From Negativicutes bacterium (GTDB lineage Bacteria; Bacillota_C; Negativicutes; Sporomusales_B; JARLHX01), in contig JARLHX010000092.1 of assembly GCA_031292035.1 (NCBI GenBank), positions 62,001-126,000 of the forward strand: a stretch of DNA of 64,000 bases, written 5' to 3'. The notes beneath the pieces were generated by a model, which had not been told where the DNA came from, made no database searches, and saw nothing but the letters and a program-made list of their open reading frames with translations. Position 1 is the stretch's first letter. Each line of letters opens with the position of its first letter. Made by a program: the position numbers and the translations under genes. Shown here one piece after another: positions 49,963-58,610 of this stretch.

Positions 49963-50667
49963 TTATAGTCCGAGGTAGGCCTTACGGACAAGGTCGCTGC
50001 CAAGGAGCTCTTCGCCGCTGCCTTCGGCGACGATCCGGCCGGTCTGGAGGACATAGGCCCGGTCAGCCAGTTCGAGGGCTTCGCGGACATTCTGCTCGAC
50101 CAGGAGGATGGTTTTGCCGGTGGCCTTGACCTGGCGGAGAAAATCGAAGATCTGCATCACCACTTTGGGGGCGATGCCGAGGGAGGGTTCGTCCAGCATC
50201 AGGAGCTTGGGATCGGACATCAGGCCGCGGGCGATGACCAGCATCTGTTGCTCGCCGCCGCTCATGGTGCCGGCCAGCTGGGTGCGGCGTTCTTTGAGGC
50301 GGGGAAAGAGGTCGTACATTTCCTCGAGCCGCCCTGTCGCTTCGGCCTCTGATTTGACGGTATAGGCGCCCAGCAGCAGGTTTTGCTCAACTGTCATCCG
50401 GGCGAAGGTCAGCCGTCCTTCCGGCACATGGGCGATACCCAGGCTGACGATCTTGTGGGCCGGCATGCCGTTCAGCCGCTGACCGCAAAACTCGATTTCG
50501 CCGCCCAGCGGCGGGATGACGCCGGAGATGCCTCTCAAGATGGTGGATTTGCCGGCGCCGTTGGCTCCGACGACAGCGATGACTTCACCGGCGTTGACGC
50601 CAAAGGTGATGCCGTGGATGGCCGGGGTACCTTTATAACCAAGCTTAAGATCTTTCGCTTGCAGCAT
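49963..50667 (-). CDS. livF: Branched-chain amino-acid ABC transporter ATPase LivF
   Basis: Encodes 234 residues. Walker A GANGAGKSTILRGISG, signature MSGGEQQMLVIARGLM, Walker B LLMLDEPSLGIAP, H-loop LVEQN as usual in LivF. It partners LivG on the LivHM permease. Start ATG 50667 lies 23 bp inside livG, so the genes are translationally coupled. Last gene of the operon. Confidence 0.96.
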   Translation of the reverse strand: MLQAKDLKLGYKGTPAIHGITFGVNAGEVIAVVGANGAGKSTILRGISGVIPPLGGEIEFCGQRLNGMPAHKIVSLGIAHVPEGRLTFARMTVEQNLLLGAYTVKSEAEATGRLEEMYDLFPRLKERRTQLAGTMSGGEQQMLVIARGLMSDPKLLMLDEPSLGIAPKVVMQIFDFLRQVKATGKTILLVEQNVREALELADRAYVLQTGRIVAEGSGEELLGSDLVRKAYLGL

Positions 50668-51382
50668 AATATCGCTCTCCCAAGTACGCTTTTATGACCG
50701 CCTCGTTCTGGGCCACTTCTTCCGGCGGGCCAGCGGCGATCAGCCGGCCGCCATCCAGCACCACCACATGGTGGGAGATGGGCATGACGACTTCCATGAC
50801 GTGTTCGACTACAAAGACGGTGATGCCTTGGGCGTTGATTTTGCGGATCAGCCCGACCGCCTCCTGGGCTTCCTTGGGGGTCAGGCCAGCCATGACCTCG
50901 TCCAGCAGCAGGAAGCGGGGCTTGGTGGCATAGGCCCGGGCCAGCTCCAGCCGTTTTTTGTCGCCGATGGTCAGGGCGGTGCCGACCATGTTCTTTTTGT
51001 CGGACAGGCCGGTGAATTCCAGGACTTCTTCGGCCCATTTTTGGGCTGTCTTGCGGTTTTTATCCCGCAGGAAGGCGCCGACCATGACGTTTTCCAGCAC
51101 ACTCAAGGTGCCGAAGGGGCGGACGATCTGGAAGGTGCGGGCGATGCCCTTTTGGGCGACTGTTTCTGACGGCAGGCCGGTGATGTCCTCGCCGCAGAAT
51201 TTGATGGTGCCGCCATCTGGCTTGTAGTGGCCGGCAATGGTGGCGAAGAGGGTGGATTTTCCGGCGCCGTTGGGGCCGATGAGGCCGACGATCTGGTTTT
51301 CCTCCACCGTTAGACTGACGTCGTTGACAGCCAGCAGGCCGCCAAAGCGTTTGGTGATATTGGCAAGTTCAAAAAAAGCCAA
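50645..51382 (-). CDS. livG: Branched-chain amino-acid ABC transporter ATPase LivG
   Basis: Encodes 245 residues. Walker A GPNGAGKSTLFATIAG, GIARTFQIVRPF (LivG hallmark), Walker B FLLLDEVMAGL and H-loop VVEHVMEVV. The signature region reads TIGDKKRLELARAYAT in place of LSxG, a variation common in LivG proteins. ATG after GGGGGAATGCG. Confidence 0.95.
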   Translation of the reverse strand: MAFFELANITKRFGGLLAVNDVSLTVEENQIVGLIGPNGAGKSTLFATIAGHYKPDGGTIKFCGEDITGLPSETVAQKGIARTFQIVRPFGTLSVLENVMVGAFLRDKNRKTAQKWAEEVLEFTGLSDKKNMVGTALTIGDKKRLELARAYATKPRFLLLDEVMAGLTPKEAQEAVGLIRKINAQGITVFVVEHVMEVVMPISHHVVVLDGGRLIAAGPPEEVAQNEAVIKAYLGERYYAASERS

Positions 51383-51394
51383 ACCGCATTCCCC

Positions 51395-52336
51395 CTATTT
51401 GCCTGTGATCAGGCCCATGAGGCCCGACGGTTTGAGCACGGCGATAATCATGATGAGAAGGCCGTAGATGATAAGGTCAAGGGCTGAGCCGCTGCCGCCG
51501 AGGAGTGCCCGGCTGAACTCGGCCAGCGGGATCATGATGGCGGCGCCGATGACCGGGCCGATGATGGTGCCGACTCCGCCGAGGATGGCGATGAGGCAGA
51601 CCTGGATGGAAAGCATCATCGGTAGGACGCTCTCTGGGTCGATGTACATGACATACTGGGCGTAAAAGCTACCGCCGATGGCCATGAAAAAGGCGCTGAA
51701 GCCCATGGCGACAAGCTTGTAGCGGGTGATGTCGATGCCGAGGGCCCGGGCCGCTTCCTGGTCTTCGCGGATGGCCTGGAAGTAAAAACCAAGATAGCTC
51801 CGCTCCATCCACCAGGTGACTGCCAGCTGGATGACGAGGAAGGAGAGGGCGATATAGTAATAGGGCGCCTTCGGACCGAACTGGAAGCTGGCAAGACCTG
51901 TCTGGGCGAAGGGCAGATGTTTGCCCACCGCGCCGCCGGCCCATTCCCAGTTGGTGAAGAGGACAAAGAAGATCTCGCCCAGGGCGATGGTGGCGATAAC
52001 AAAGTAGTGGCCCTTGAGCCGGAAGGTGGGAAAGCCCATGATGAGCGAGAGGAGGACGGCGATAACGCCGCCGGCCAGCATGCCCAGCCAGGGGTTGATG
52101 CCCAGGTTGACCAGGCCGAGGGTCGAGGAGTAGGCGCCAATGCCGAAGAAGACGGCGTGGCCGAGGGAGACCTGGCCGGTATAGCCGCCAAGGATGTTCC
52201 AGGCTCCGGCAAGGAGGGCGTAGAGGAAGATAAGGATCATTAGATGGATATAAAAGGGCGAGCTGACGACAAGGGGAAAGGCGAGCAGTGCCAGCAGCAC
52301 ACCGCCGAGCAGCAGGAAGGTTTTGTTTTTGAGCAT
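51395..52336 (-). CDS. livM: Branched-chain amino-acid ABC transporter permease LivM
   Basis: Encodes 313 residues with about nine membrane helices. GAWNILGGYTGQVSLGHAVFFGIGAYSS and the ATPase-contact loop IREDQEAARALGIDITRYKL are diagnostic. ATG 52336 is preferred because GAGGGGGG lies 8 nt upstream; the ATG at 52354 overlaps the livH stop (ATGA) and is an alternative. Confidence 0.94.
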   Translation of the reverse strand: MLKNKTFLLLGGVLLALLAFPLVVSSPFYIHLMILIFLYALLAGAWNILGGYTGQVSLGHAVFFGIGAYSSTLGLVNLGINPWLGMLAGGVIAVLLSLIMGFPTFRLKGHYFVIATIALGEIFFVLFTNWEWAGGAVGKHLPFAQTGLASFQFGPKAPYYYIALSFLVIQLAVTWWMERSYLGFYFQAIREDQEAARALGIDITRYKLVAMGFSAFFMAIGGSFYAQYVMYIDPESVLPMMLSIQVCLIAILGGVGTIIGPVIGAAIMIPLAEFSRALLGGSGSALDLIIYGLLIMIIAVLKPSGLMGLITGK

Positions 52337-52350
52337 ATGTACCGCCCCCC

Positions 52351-53232
52351 TCATGATGTATGGCCCATCAATCCGCGAGGGCGGATCAGGACAACAAGTA
52401 GATAGATAGAGAAAACAACCAGGTATTTCAGCGACGGGGCGATAAAGGTGCCGGCAAGGGCCTCGGTGATGCCGATGATCAGACCGGCCCAGAAAGCTCC
52501 CTGGATGCTGCCGAACCCGCCGAGCGCCACGGTGACGAAGGCCAGAAAGCCAAAGACCGCGCCGACTTCAGGGAAGACGTAGTAGAAGTTGGCCAAAAGA
52601 GCTCCGGCCACACCGACGCAAGCCGCGCCGAGGCCCCAGGCCAGAGCGTACATCCGGTCTGAGTCGATGCCCATCAGGGCGGCCGCCTGTTTGTTTTCGG
52701 CTACAGCCAAGAGGGCCCAGCCGGTTTTGGTTTTAGTAATGAAGAGATAGAAGGCCACGAACATGACGATGGCTCCCACTGCGGCGACCATCTGGGGTTT
52801 GGAGAGGAAGATGCCGAAGAGGTCGACCCGTCCCTGGAAGTTGAGGTGTTCGAGGGTTTTATAGTCGGCGCTGAAGATGAACTGGGCCGCACCTCGCAAA
52901 AAGACCAGCAGGCCGAAGGTCGAGAAGATCTGGGCCAGCGGAGGGGCGGTGAGCACCGGTTTGATCAGAATCTTGTAGATGATGACCCCGAACACAAACA
53001 GCACCAAGGCGTTGAGAGGCAGCGAAGCCAGGGCGCTCAAGCCGAAAAGGCTGGTGTTGAAAATATAGGCGACGAACATGCTGATCATCAGAAAATCGCC
53101 GTGGGCGAAATTGACGATATCCATGACGCCGAAGATGACGGTCAGGCCGAGGGCGATCAGGGCATAAACAAAGCCCCAGAGAAGGCCGCTGGCCAGGGTT
53201 TGGATGAGAACAGAGCTGGATACGTCAGTCAA
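52351..53232 (-). CDS. livH: Branched-chain amino-acid ABC transporter permease LivH
   Basis: Encodes 293 residues with eight membrane helices. GFVYALIALGLTVIFGVMDIVNFAHGDFLMI is the LivH start, and AVAENKQAAALMGIDSDRMYALAWG the ATPase-contact loop. TTG 53232 with GCGAGGTGA upstream is chosen; a longer frame to 53313 would run through the repeat element at 53253-53337 and lacks a site. It forms the channel with LivM. Confidence 0.93.
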   Translation of the reverse strand: MTDVSSSVLIQTLASGLLWGFVYALIALGLTVIFGVMDIVNFAHGDFLMISMFVAYIFNTSLFGLSALASLPLNALVLFVFGVIIYKILIKPVLTAPPLAQIFSTFGLLVFLRGAAQFIFSADYKTLEHLNFQGRVDLFGIFLSKPQMVAAVGAIVMFVAFYLFITKTKTGWALLAVAENKQAAALMGIDSDRMYALAWGLGAACVGVAGALLANFYYVFPEVGAVFGFLAFVTVALGGFGSIQGAFWAGLIIGITEALAGTFIAPSLKYLVVFSIYLLVVLIRPRGLMGHTS

Positions 53233-53252
53233 AAAGTTCACCTCGCATGTCA

Positions 53253-53337
53253 GGCCGAATGAAAAGCCCCCAGCTGGGTTGTCGGCACAGCGTTCGCTTG
53301 CCTGCGCCGCCAAGCATCTGGGGGCTTTTGAACGTCC
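53253..53337. repeat. Intergenic inverted repeat between livJ and livH (family member 1)
   Basis: Arms share AAAAGCCCCCAG (53262-53273) / CTGGGGGCTTTT (53318-53329), a 12-bp perfect core with ~44-nt centre, extended by GG-x-CG-type flanks. Read on the minus strand it would also work as an attenuating hairpin ending most livJ transcripts. The outer sequence and layout match the element at 63522-63642. Confidence 0.6.
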
Positions 53338-53351
53338 TGCGGAATATTACG

Positions 53352-54647
53352 CTATTTGCGGTCGCCCCAGGCCGGAGTCGGCCAGATTATTGGTTTGGAG
53401 GCCAAATCCCACGGCCAGACGGTCGAATATTCACCGTTTTGGATCTGGACGATGATGCCTTGACCCAGCACGTTCTGGTGGGTGGTAGGATCAAATTTGA
53501 TGCCCTTCCACGGCATGACAAGCTGGTTGGCCGGGATGTTGGTTTCTTCGAGAGCCTTCTTGATGGCGGCGGGATCGGTGGATCCGGCGCGGTTGATGGC
53601 ATCCAGGAGGGTCATGGTGGCGGTAAAGGCCCGGGCCGAGTTACCGGTCATGTTGATGCCGTATTTGGCTTTATAGATGGCGTTGACCTTTTCGACCAGT
53701 GGTTTGCTTTTCGCCAGGTCGAGGGCCCAGACTTCGCGGCTGAGGATGTACTCGCCGTCCTTGCCCAGGGCTTTGAGGAACTCGGTGTCGACAAACCCGG
53801 CGTCCATGGCCAGGATGGCGTCAGGATTGTAGTCCAGCTCTTTGTAGGCCTTCATGTAGAGGATGGCGTCCGAGGCGTAGGAGGCCTGCAGCACTACATT
53901 GGCACCGCTGGCTTTGAGTTTTTGCACCTCGCTGGAGACGTTGGTGCTTTTAGCCGGGTAGCTGATATCGCTCACCACAGAGTAGTTACTTTCCTTGGCG
54001 AAGCGGTTCTCGGCTTTCGCTACATCGGTGCCCCAGAGGGTGTTTTCCACCAGGATGCCCAGTTTAGGATCCTTGATGGTGCCCTTGGCTTTCAGGTCGT
54101 TGAGGCACTGAAAGAAGTTGGCGGCAAACATATCGTCATCCGGCGTTGTCCGGAAAAACCATTTGAAGCCGCGGGTAATCAGCGACGGAGAGGTGGAATC
54201 GGCGTTGACGAAGGGGATGCCGTTGCGCTCAGCGACCTGGCTGGCGGTGGCGGTAACGCCGCTATGATAGGAACCGATAAGGGCGACGACTTTTTCCTGG
54301 GATATCAGGCGCTCGGCTTCGCTCATGCCTTTTTCGGCTGAAGCCTGATGGTCGCCGGATACGACGACGACTTTGGCGTTGCCGAGATTAGCCAGGCCTT
54401 TGCTTTTGGCCAGCGGCAGGTCGAGGTCGGGGTATTCGCCGTTGGCGATGGCGATGGCCAAATTGACGCCGTTCATCAGCTCTACGCCGGTGACAGCCGC
54501 CGCGCCGGTCATGGGATAAATGGTGCCGATCTTGACTTCCTTGACCGCCGGTTTTGCTGACTGGGAGCCGCAGCCGGCCAGCAGGCCGCCGATAAGCGCC
54601 AGTACCGTGAAGACGGCCAGCAGCCGGACCATTGTCCGTTTTTTCAT
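53352..54647 (-). CDS. livJ: Branched-chain amino-acid-type binding lipoprotein LivJ
   Basis: Encodes 431 residues of the type I periplasmic-binding fold. Lipobox LIGGLLAGCGSQ. VKIGTIYPMTGAAAVTGVELMNGVNLAIA and AVTGV..RLISQEKVVALIGSYHSGVTATASQVAERNGIPFVNADSTSP are the receptor-family landmarks. It is longer than E. coli LivJ (about 370). Ligand may be a branched-chain amino acid, an amide or another small amino acid. First gene of livJHMGF, with a consensus promoter and a structured leader. Confidence 0.93.
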   Translation of the reverse strand: MKKRTMVRLLAVFTVLALIGGLLAGCGSQSAKPAVKEVKIGTIYPMTGAAAVTGVELMNGVNLAIAIANGEYPDLDLPLAKSKGLANLGNAKVVVVSGDHQASAEKGMSEAERLISQEKVVALIGSYHSGVTATASQVAERNGIPFVNADSTSPSLITRGFKWFFRTTPDDDMFAANFFQCLNDLKAKGTIKDPKLGILVENTLWGTDVAKAENRFAKESNYSVVSDISYPAKSTNVSSEVQKLKASGANVVLQASYASDAILYMKAYKELDYNPDAILAMDAGFVDTEFLKALGKDGEYILSREVWALDLAKSKPLVEKVNAIYKAKYGINMTGNSARAFTATMTLLDAINRAGSTDPAAIKKALEETNIPANQLVMPWKGIKFDPTTHQNVLGQGIIVQIQNGEYSTVWPWDLASKPIIWPTPAWGDRK

Positions 54648-54679
54648 CTTGTGAATCCCTCCGTTTTCTATGTAGGCTT

Positions 54680-54785
54680 GGACTAAGACCGCGACCCCAT
54701 GGGGTTCGGTCCTTTTACCGATAACCGGGCTTTGTAAAACGGGTATAAAAATCCAACTCCCGATGAAGTCTGATTCTCATACCCG
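54680..54785 (-). promoter_or_regulatory. Leader of the liv operon with two hairpins
   Basis: On the minus strand, CGGGTAT / ATACCCG (within 54737-54785) followed by TTTT looks like a weak terminator. Further on, GGACCG-ACCCC / GGGGT-CGGTC (54680-54712) forms a strong hairpin 32 nt before the start codon. Together they suggest attenuation, without a recognised class. Confidence 0.4.
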
Positions 54786-54822
54786 CACTGGTACAAATGG
54801 CTATCGCTGTTAACTTAAGTCC

Positions 54823-54851
54823 ATTATCATAGAACAAAGTTCCGATGTCAA
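54823..54851 (-). promoter_or_regulatory. Promoter of the liv operon
   Basis: TTGACA (54851-54846), 17-bp spacer, GATAAT (54828-54823). Confidence 0.72.
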
Positions 54852-54911
54852 TACAAGAATGGCAGTTTGCCGCCATTATACCGACAAACTATTTGAGCTG
54901 CCTGTAACGAT

Positions 54912-54949
54912 AAAAGGTTCCGGCGGGAATGATCACCGCAGAACCTTTT
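54912..54949. terminator. Terminator after the alpha/beta hydrolase gene
   Basis: AAAAGGTTC / GAACCTTTT with inner CGG / CCG pairs; it ends the hydrolase transcript before the liv promoter. Confidence 0.75.
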
Positions 54950-54998
54950 GTCAACCGGTTGAGAATCATTTCGGTGGGTATTGGCGTGACTAACCAAG

Positions 54999-55811
54999 CT
55001 AGGCCTGACGCAAAAACTCGGTCAGGCAATAGTTGAATTTATCCAGCTCGTCGATGACTAGCCCGTGGCCGCTGTAATGGAAGGGGATGAGTGTCGACCC
55101 GGGGATATGACGATGGGTTTCTTCGGCGTTGGCGAAGGCAACAACCTTGTCGTGGATGCCGTGGAAGATAGTGGTGGGAACATTGATTTGCTCGATATCA
55201 CACCGCAGGTCTTCGTCGCGAAGGGCGATGGCCACTGCGGCGGTGGCGCGGCCGGAGGCAGCCAGGCCGAGACTGTTGAACCAGTTCTTAAATTCGCAGC
55301 TGAGGTTGCTGGCGAAGAATTTATCGCCGAAATCGGCAATCATTTTGGGGCGATCGGCGTAGGTCTGTTTGATGAGCTGATTGACTTCGGCGACAGGAAG
55401 GCTGTACGGATAGTCGGGTCGTTTGGTAAAGAGAGGTACAGCCGCCGAAACCAGGGCGAGCTTACTGACCCCATAGCCTGAGTGGCGGGCCATATAGCGG
55501 GCGGCAATGGCGCCTCCGACCGAAAAGCCCAGCAAGGTGATATTATTGAGACAAAGGGCGTCGATAACGCAGCGGACATCATCAGCCAAGCGGTCGTAGC
55601 AGTAGCCGTCCCAAGGCTTGTCGGACTTGCCAAACCCGCGGATGTCCATGGCCACGCACCGGACGCCGCAATGGGGAAGCTGGTCGAGCTGGTATTCGAA
55701 CATTTGGTGGTTGGCCGGCCAGCCGTGAATGAAGAAAATGGTCTCATCGGCATGGCGGTTCAAATCTTCGACGAAAACATGAACCCCTTTTTCCACTTCG
55801 ATATAAGGCAT
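54999..55811 (-). CDS. Alpha/beta hydrolase
   Basis: Encodes 270 residues. Oxyanion strand IFFIHGWPANHQMFEYQ, nucleophile elbow LLGFSVGGAIAARY (Ser), acid Asp in FHGIHDKVVAFANAEE, and His in YSGHGLVIDE complete the triad. MDIRGFGKSDKPWDGY is typical of epoxide-hydrolase/haloperoxidase-like members. Substrate unknown; cytoplasmic. ATG preceded by CGAGGTGAC. Alone between its own promoter region and terminator. Confidence 0.92.
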   Translation of the reverse strand: MPYIEVEKGVHVFVEDLNRHADETIFFIHGWPANHQMFEYQLDQLPHCGVRCVAMDIRGFGKSDKPWDGYCYDRLADDVRCVIDALCLNNITLLGFSVGGAIAARYMARHSGYGVSKLALVSAAVPLFTKRPDYPYSLPVAEVNQLIKQTYADRPKMIADFGDKFFASNLSCEFKNWFNSLGLAASGRATAAVAIALRDEDLRCDIEQINVPTTIFHGIHDKVVAFANAEETHRHIPGSTLIPFHYSGHGLVIDELDKFNYCLTEFLRQA

Positions 55812-55978
55812 TCTGTGTCACCTCGTTTTTTCATGAGTAAAACAGTCTACTATAAAGTATGTCGTTTAACATAAAAGGTGACAGTGTGCGGGAGAAGGGC
55901 TAGCGGTGCGTGGATGACGTTGTTTTGGCTGCAGTTATTATGAAAACGAGTGGGCGACAGGAAGCTGTAAACTCTTTG

Positions 55979-56007
55979 TTGACAGGGGGAGCTTTATTGA
56001 TTATATT
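55979..56007 (+). promoter_or_regulatory. Promoter of the MarR-TSUP operon
   Basis: TTGACA (55979-55984), 17-bp spacer, TATATT (56002-56007). Confidence 0.78.
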
Positions 56008-56018
56008 ATACTTAAATA

Positions 56019-56040
56019 GTATTATGCGTATTACGTATTA
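56019..56040 (+). promoter_or_regulatory. Three GTATTA direct repeats before the MarR gene
   Basis: GTATTA at 56019-56024, 56028-56033 and 56035-56040, at and just after the predicted transcription start. Likely operator region of the MarR protein encoded next. Confidence 0.4.
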
Positions 56041-56057
56041 AATAAGGAGCTGATGGC

Positions 56058-56507
56058 ATGGAAGGGACGATGACTGCCGTTCACCAGTTGATCAGGCTGC
56101 TCCGGTTCAAGGAAGAATGGCAGCAGGGTACCAGCGGGCTGACGGCAAGGGAGCTTTATGTGCTGGAACATGTCGGGGAAGGCGAGGGCAAAGGCGAATA
56201 CCGGTTTAATGAGTTTGCCGAGCGGCACGGCATCAAGCCGTCGACCCTCACCGGGATAGTCACCCGCCTGGAAAAGGGCGGCCTGCTTGTGCGGCGGCGG
56301 GATGCCGTCGATCGCAAGGCGGTTTATCTTGGCTGCACGGCGAGGGGGAGGGCGATGGTGGCGCGGCATATGGCCGAGGACCGGGCCTTTACCGCTAATC
56401 TGCTGGGGCGGCTGACGCCTGCCGAGGGCCGGGAATTTGTCAGGATGGTAGAAAAAATGACGGCGCCGGGAACGGACGCCAGGCTGTTTCAAGGAATACC
56501 GGGATAA
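56058..56507 (+). CDS. MarR-family transcriptional regulator
   Basis: Encodes 149 residues. Winged helix: LTARELYVLEHVGEG...NEFAERHGIKPSTLTGIVTRLEKGGLLVRRRDAVDRKAVYLGCTARG, with the D-x-R-x-x-x-L wing. It shares its transcript with the TSUP permease that follows 21 bp later, so it probably controls that exporter and itself. ATG has AAGGAG 8 nt upstream. Confidence 0.9.
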   Translation: MEGTMTAVHQLIRLLRFKEEWQQGTSGLTARELYVLEHVGEGEGKGEYRFNEFAERHGIKPSTLTGIVTRLEKGGLLVRRRDAVDRKAVYLGCTARGRAMVARHMAEDRAFTANLLGRLTPAEGREFVRMVEKMTAPGTDARLFQGIPG

Positions 56508-56528
56508 AGAATAAAGGAAGTGGCACTT

Positions 56529-57266
56529 GTGGACATAGCGGTGGTGAAATATCTGGTGCTGGTCTCGGTGACCCTGTTGGCTTCAGTAGTGACGCTGCTC
56601 ACCAGTTTTGGTGTCGGCACCATCCTTTTGCCGGCAATGACTTTTTTCTTCGATATCAAGGTGGCGGTGTTTCTGGTGGCCATCGTCCATTTTTTCAACA
56701 ACCTGTCGCGGGTGCTGATCTACCGGTCGGCTGTCGACTGGTCAGTGATCCGGCGGTTCGGGGTAATCAGCCTGATCGGCGCCTTTCTCGGGTCATATCT
56801 GCAGATGGTTCTCTACAGCAACTGGCTGAAGGCCGGAGTGGGACTTTTTCTGGCAGTATATGGCCTGTGGCAGCTGGCGCCCCATTCGCCCCGGCTCAAG
56901 CTGCCGCAGAGTCTAGATGTGGCCGGCGGCTTTTTCTCCGGGCTGCTCGGCGGGTTGATCGGCAACCAAGGGGCCATTCGTTCGCTCTATCTTTTGAACT
57001 ACAAGCTGGAGAAGGAAGAACTGATCGCCTCGGCAGCGCTGATCGCAGTCATCATCGACGCCACCCGCATTCCGGTATACGCCGTTTCGATGCATAGCTA
57101 CCTGGAGGATAACGCCCTCCTGGTGGCGGTAGTGGTGGCCACGGCGATACTGGGCACCAAGCTGGGCGGACGTCTGCTGCCCAAGGTATCAGCCGAAGGC
57201 TTCAAGCGGCTGGTGCTGGCGGCGGTGACGGTGATCGGGGTGTTGATGCTGGCCGGGGTTGTATAG
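56529..57266 (+). CDS. TSUP-family permease (sulfite exporter TauE/SafE type)
   Basis: Encodes 245 residues with seven to eight membrane helices. TLLTSFGVGTILLPAMTFFFDIKVAVFLVAIVHFFNNLSRVLIYR and GGFFSGLLGGLIGNQGAIRSLYLL are the two TSUP half-repeats (G-x-G-x-x-x-x-P, GG-x-x-G-x-x-G). The family moves sulfite, sulfoacetate and other sulfur or organic anions. GTG 56529 is chosen because AAAGGA lies 10 nt upstream; the GTG at 56520 touches it. Confidence 0.87.
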   Translation: MDIAVVKYLVLVSVTLLASVVTLLTSFGVGTILLPAMTFFFDIKVAVFLVAIVHFFNNLSRVLIYRSAVDWSVIRRFGVISLIGAFLGSYLQMVLYSNWLKAGVGLFLAVYGLWQLAPHSPRLKLPQSLDVAGGFFSGLLGGLIGNQGAIRSLYLLNYKLEKEELIASAALIAVIIDATRIPVYAVSMHSYLEDNALLVAVVVATAILGTKLGGRLLPKVSAEGFKRLVLAAVTVIGVLMLAGVV

Positions 57267-57283
57267 CTATTGTTGTGCATGGG

Positions 57284-57329
57284 AAAACCTCGTTGAAATG
57301 GGCTGGGAGCCTGTGCAACGAGGTTTTAT
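57284..57329 (+). terminator. Terminator after the TSUP gene
   Basis: AAAACCTCGTTG (57284-57295) / CAACGAGGTTTT (57316-57327), 20-nt loop. Confidence 0.82.
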
Positions 57330-57345
57330 TGTTTCTAGAAAACTT

Positions 57346-57550
57346 GTTATCTTCTCAAAATTCAGGCCGCGCGGGCGGAGCTTTGATCGCACAGGCCCTA
57401 GGCTTGCCAGCGAATGTGCGGCGTACGTCCCCGACGTCGCGTCCGTGCGCCGCTCATGACTGCCTCGTCGTCCTGACTCGGCCCGCCTTTTTTTCGCCGG
57501 ACTTCGCCAAGGGCCTGTAGCTCCCGACGCAACGTCGCATAAAAGATAAC
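57346..57550. repeat. 205-bp nested inverted-repeat element
   Basis: Terminal arms GTTATCTT (57346-57353) / AAGATAAC (57543-57550). Inside, GGAGCT (57377-57382) / AGCTCC (57519-57524), ACAGGCCCT (57391-57399) / AGGGCCTGT (57510-57518), and a central GCGGCG / CGCCGC hairpin. All are in mirror order, so the whole element can fold as one long interrupted stem. No coding frame has a ribosome site. Confidence 0.6.
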
Positions 57551-57577
57551 TAGCCGCGTTAATAACAGAGATTTTGC

Positions 57578-58531
57578 TCAATCACTTGGGGGCAAATGCC
57601 AAAGCCGTTCGGCGTTTTGGTGGGCTATTTTATGCGCCACCTCTGGGGGCAAGGTCTGAAAGGCGTGCTGCCAGATTTGCATGACTTCGACATAGCTTTT
57701 CCGCCAGATGGACAGCAGGGTGTTGTCAGTGGCATAGACAAATCTATCGGGATAACGGATGAATAGATAGCGCCACTGATCCATTAATTCTCCATCTTTA
57801 AACATCGGTGTCCAGGGAAAGCCGCCCTGGGTATGAATGCTTTTGGCTGGATCGCTGCTCAGGAACTTGACTGTTGAGGTCATGAAGTAGATATTAGGGT
57901 GGGCTTGAATGAGGCGCTCAACCTCCCGGGAATCTAATTGAGCCATATGAATCATCATGACCGGCAGGTTCGGATGGTCGCTGAGAAATTGTTCGAGTTG
58001 CGTCATATAGGACTGGCGCAAGTCCCAGACTGCAGCCATTTCAATATGCAGGATGATGGGCCACTGCTTTTTTTCGGTAAATGCAACGACCCACTTGACT
58101 TTCTCATCGCTCAAAGAGAGTTTTCTTTCCAGCGGCATATTGATGTTAGGTTTACTGGCATGGTATATCAACAGCTCGGCCATGCCAAAGTAACGCGGGT
58201 CTTTATCCGCACTGCCTAATAGTTCCCGCAGATTGGCGTCGTTTGCCTCAAATTCTCGGCCCCCTTTGGTTCGGAGTAAAGGCAGAATTCTTTTCGGATA
58301 CTTTTCTGCGGCTTTCAGTACCGAGGAATCATGCCAAGGGAATTCGGACGCAAAAAATGTGCGCTGTACTCCGGCGGCGTTCATCAGGGAAATGACTTCC
58401 TCGGCTGTCACTCCATCAAAGGACTGATTGTGGGCGTCGAATATCGGGATTTGTTCAGCACAGGCTGTTGCAGAAAAACCGGCAAAGAATAGAGCAAGCC
58501 ACAGTAGCCAAGGTCTGAGTCTATAAAGCAT
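57578..58531 (-). CDS. Exported amidohydrolase-family (TIM-barrel) protein
   Basis: Encodes 317 residues. Signal peptide (WLLWLALFFAGFSATACAEQ). The mature part resembles amidohydrolase_2 barrels: IPIFDAHNQSFDGVTAEEVISLMNAAGVQRTFF, ILHIEMAAVWDL, LPVMMIHMAQLDSREVERLI, and RFVYATDNTLLS where metal Asp is expected. The first HxH is reduced to D-A-H-N, so metal binding may be altered. ATG 58531 is chosen because it begins the signal peptide and has GGGGGG upstream; the longer frame to 58702 crosses the leader of the divergent operon. Function unknown. Confidence 0.75.
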   Translation of the reverse strand: MLYRLRPWLLWLALFFAGFSATACAEQIPIFDAHNQSFDGVTAEEVISLMNAAGVQRTFFASEFPWHDSSVLKAAEKYPKRILPLLRTKGGREFEANDANLRELLGSADKDPRYFGMAELLIYHASKPNINMPLERKLSLSDEKVKWVVAFTEKKQWPIILHIEMAAVWDLRQSYMTQLEQFLSDHPNLPVMMIHMAQLDSREVERLIQAHPNIYFMTSTVKFLSSDPAKSIHTQGGFPWTPMFKDGELMDQWRYLFIRYPDRFVYATDNTLLSIWRKSYVEVMQIWQHAFQTLPPEVAHKIAHQNAERLWHLPPSD

Positions 58532-58610
58532 GGATCTACCCCCCTGCACCTTATATGGCAATGTCTTATATTTTATTGTAACATTTTCCTGCGGCGGCCA
58601 GCGGCAAAAA

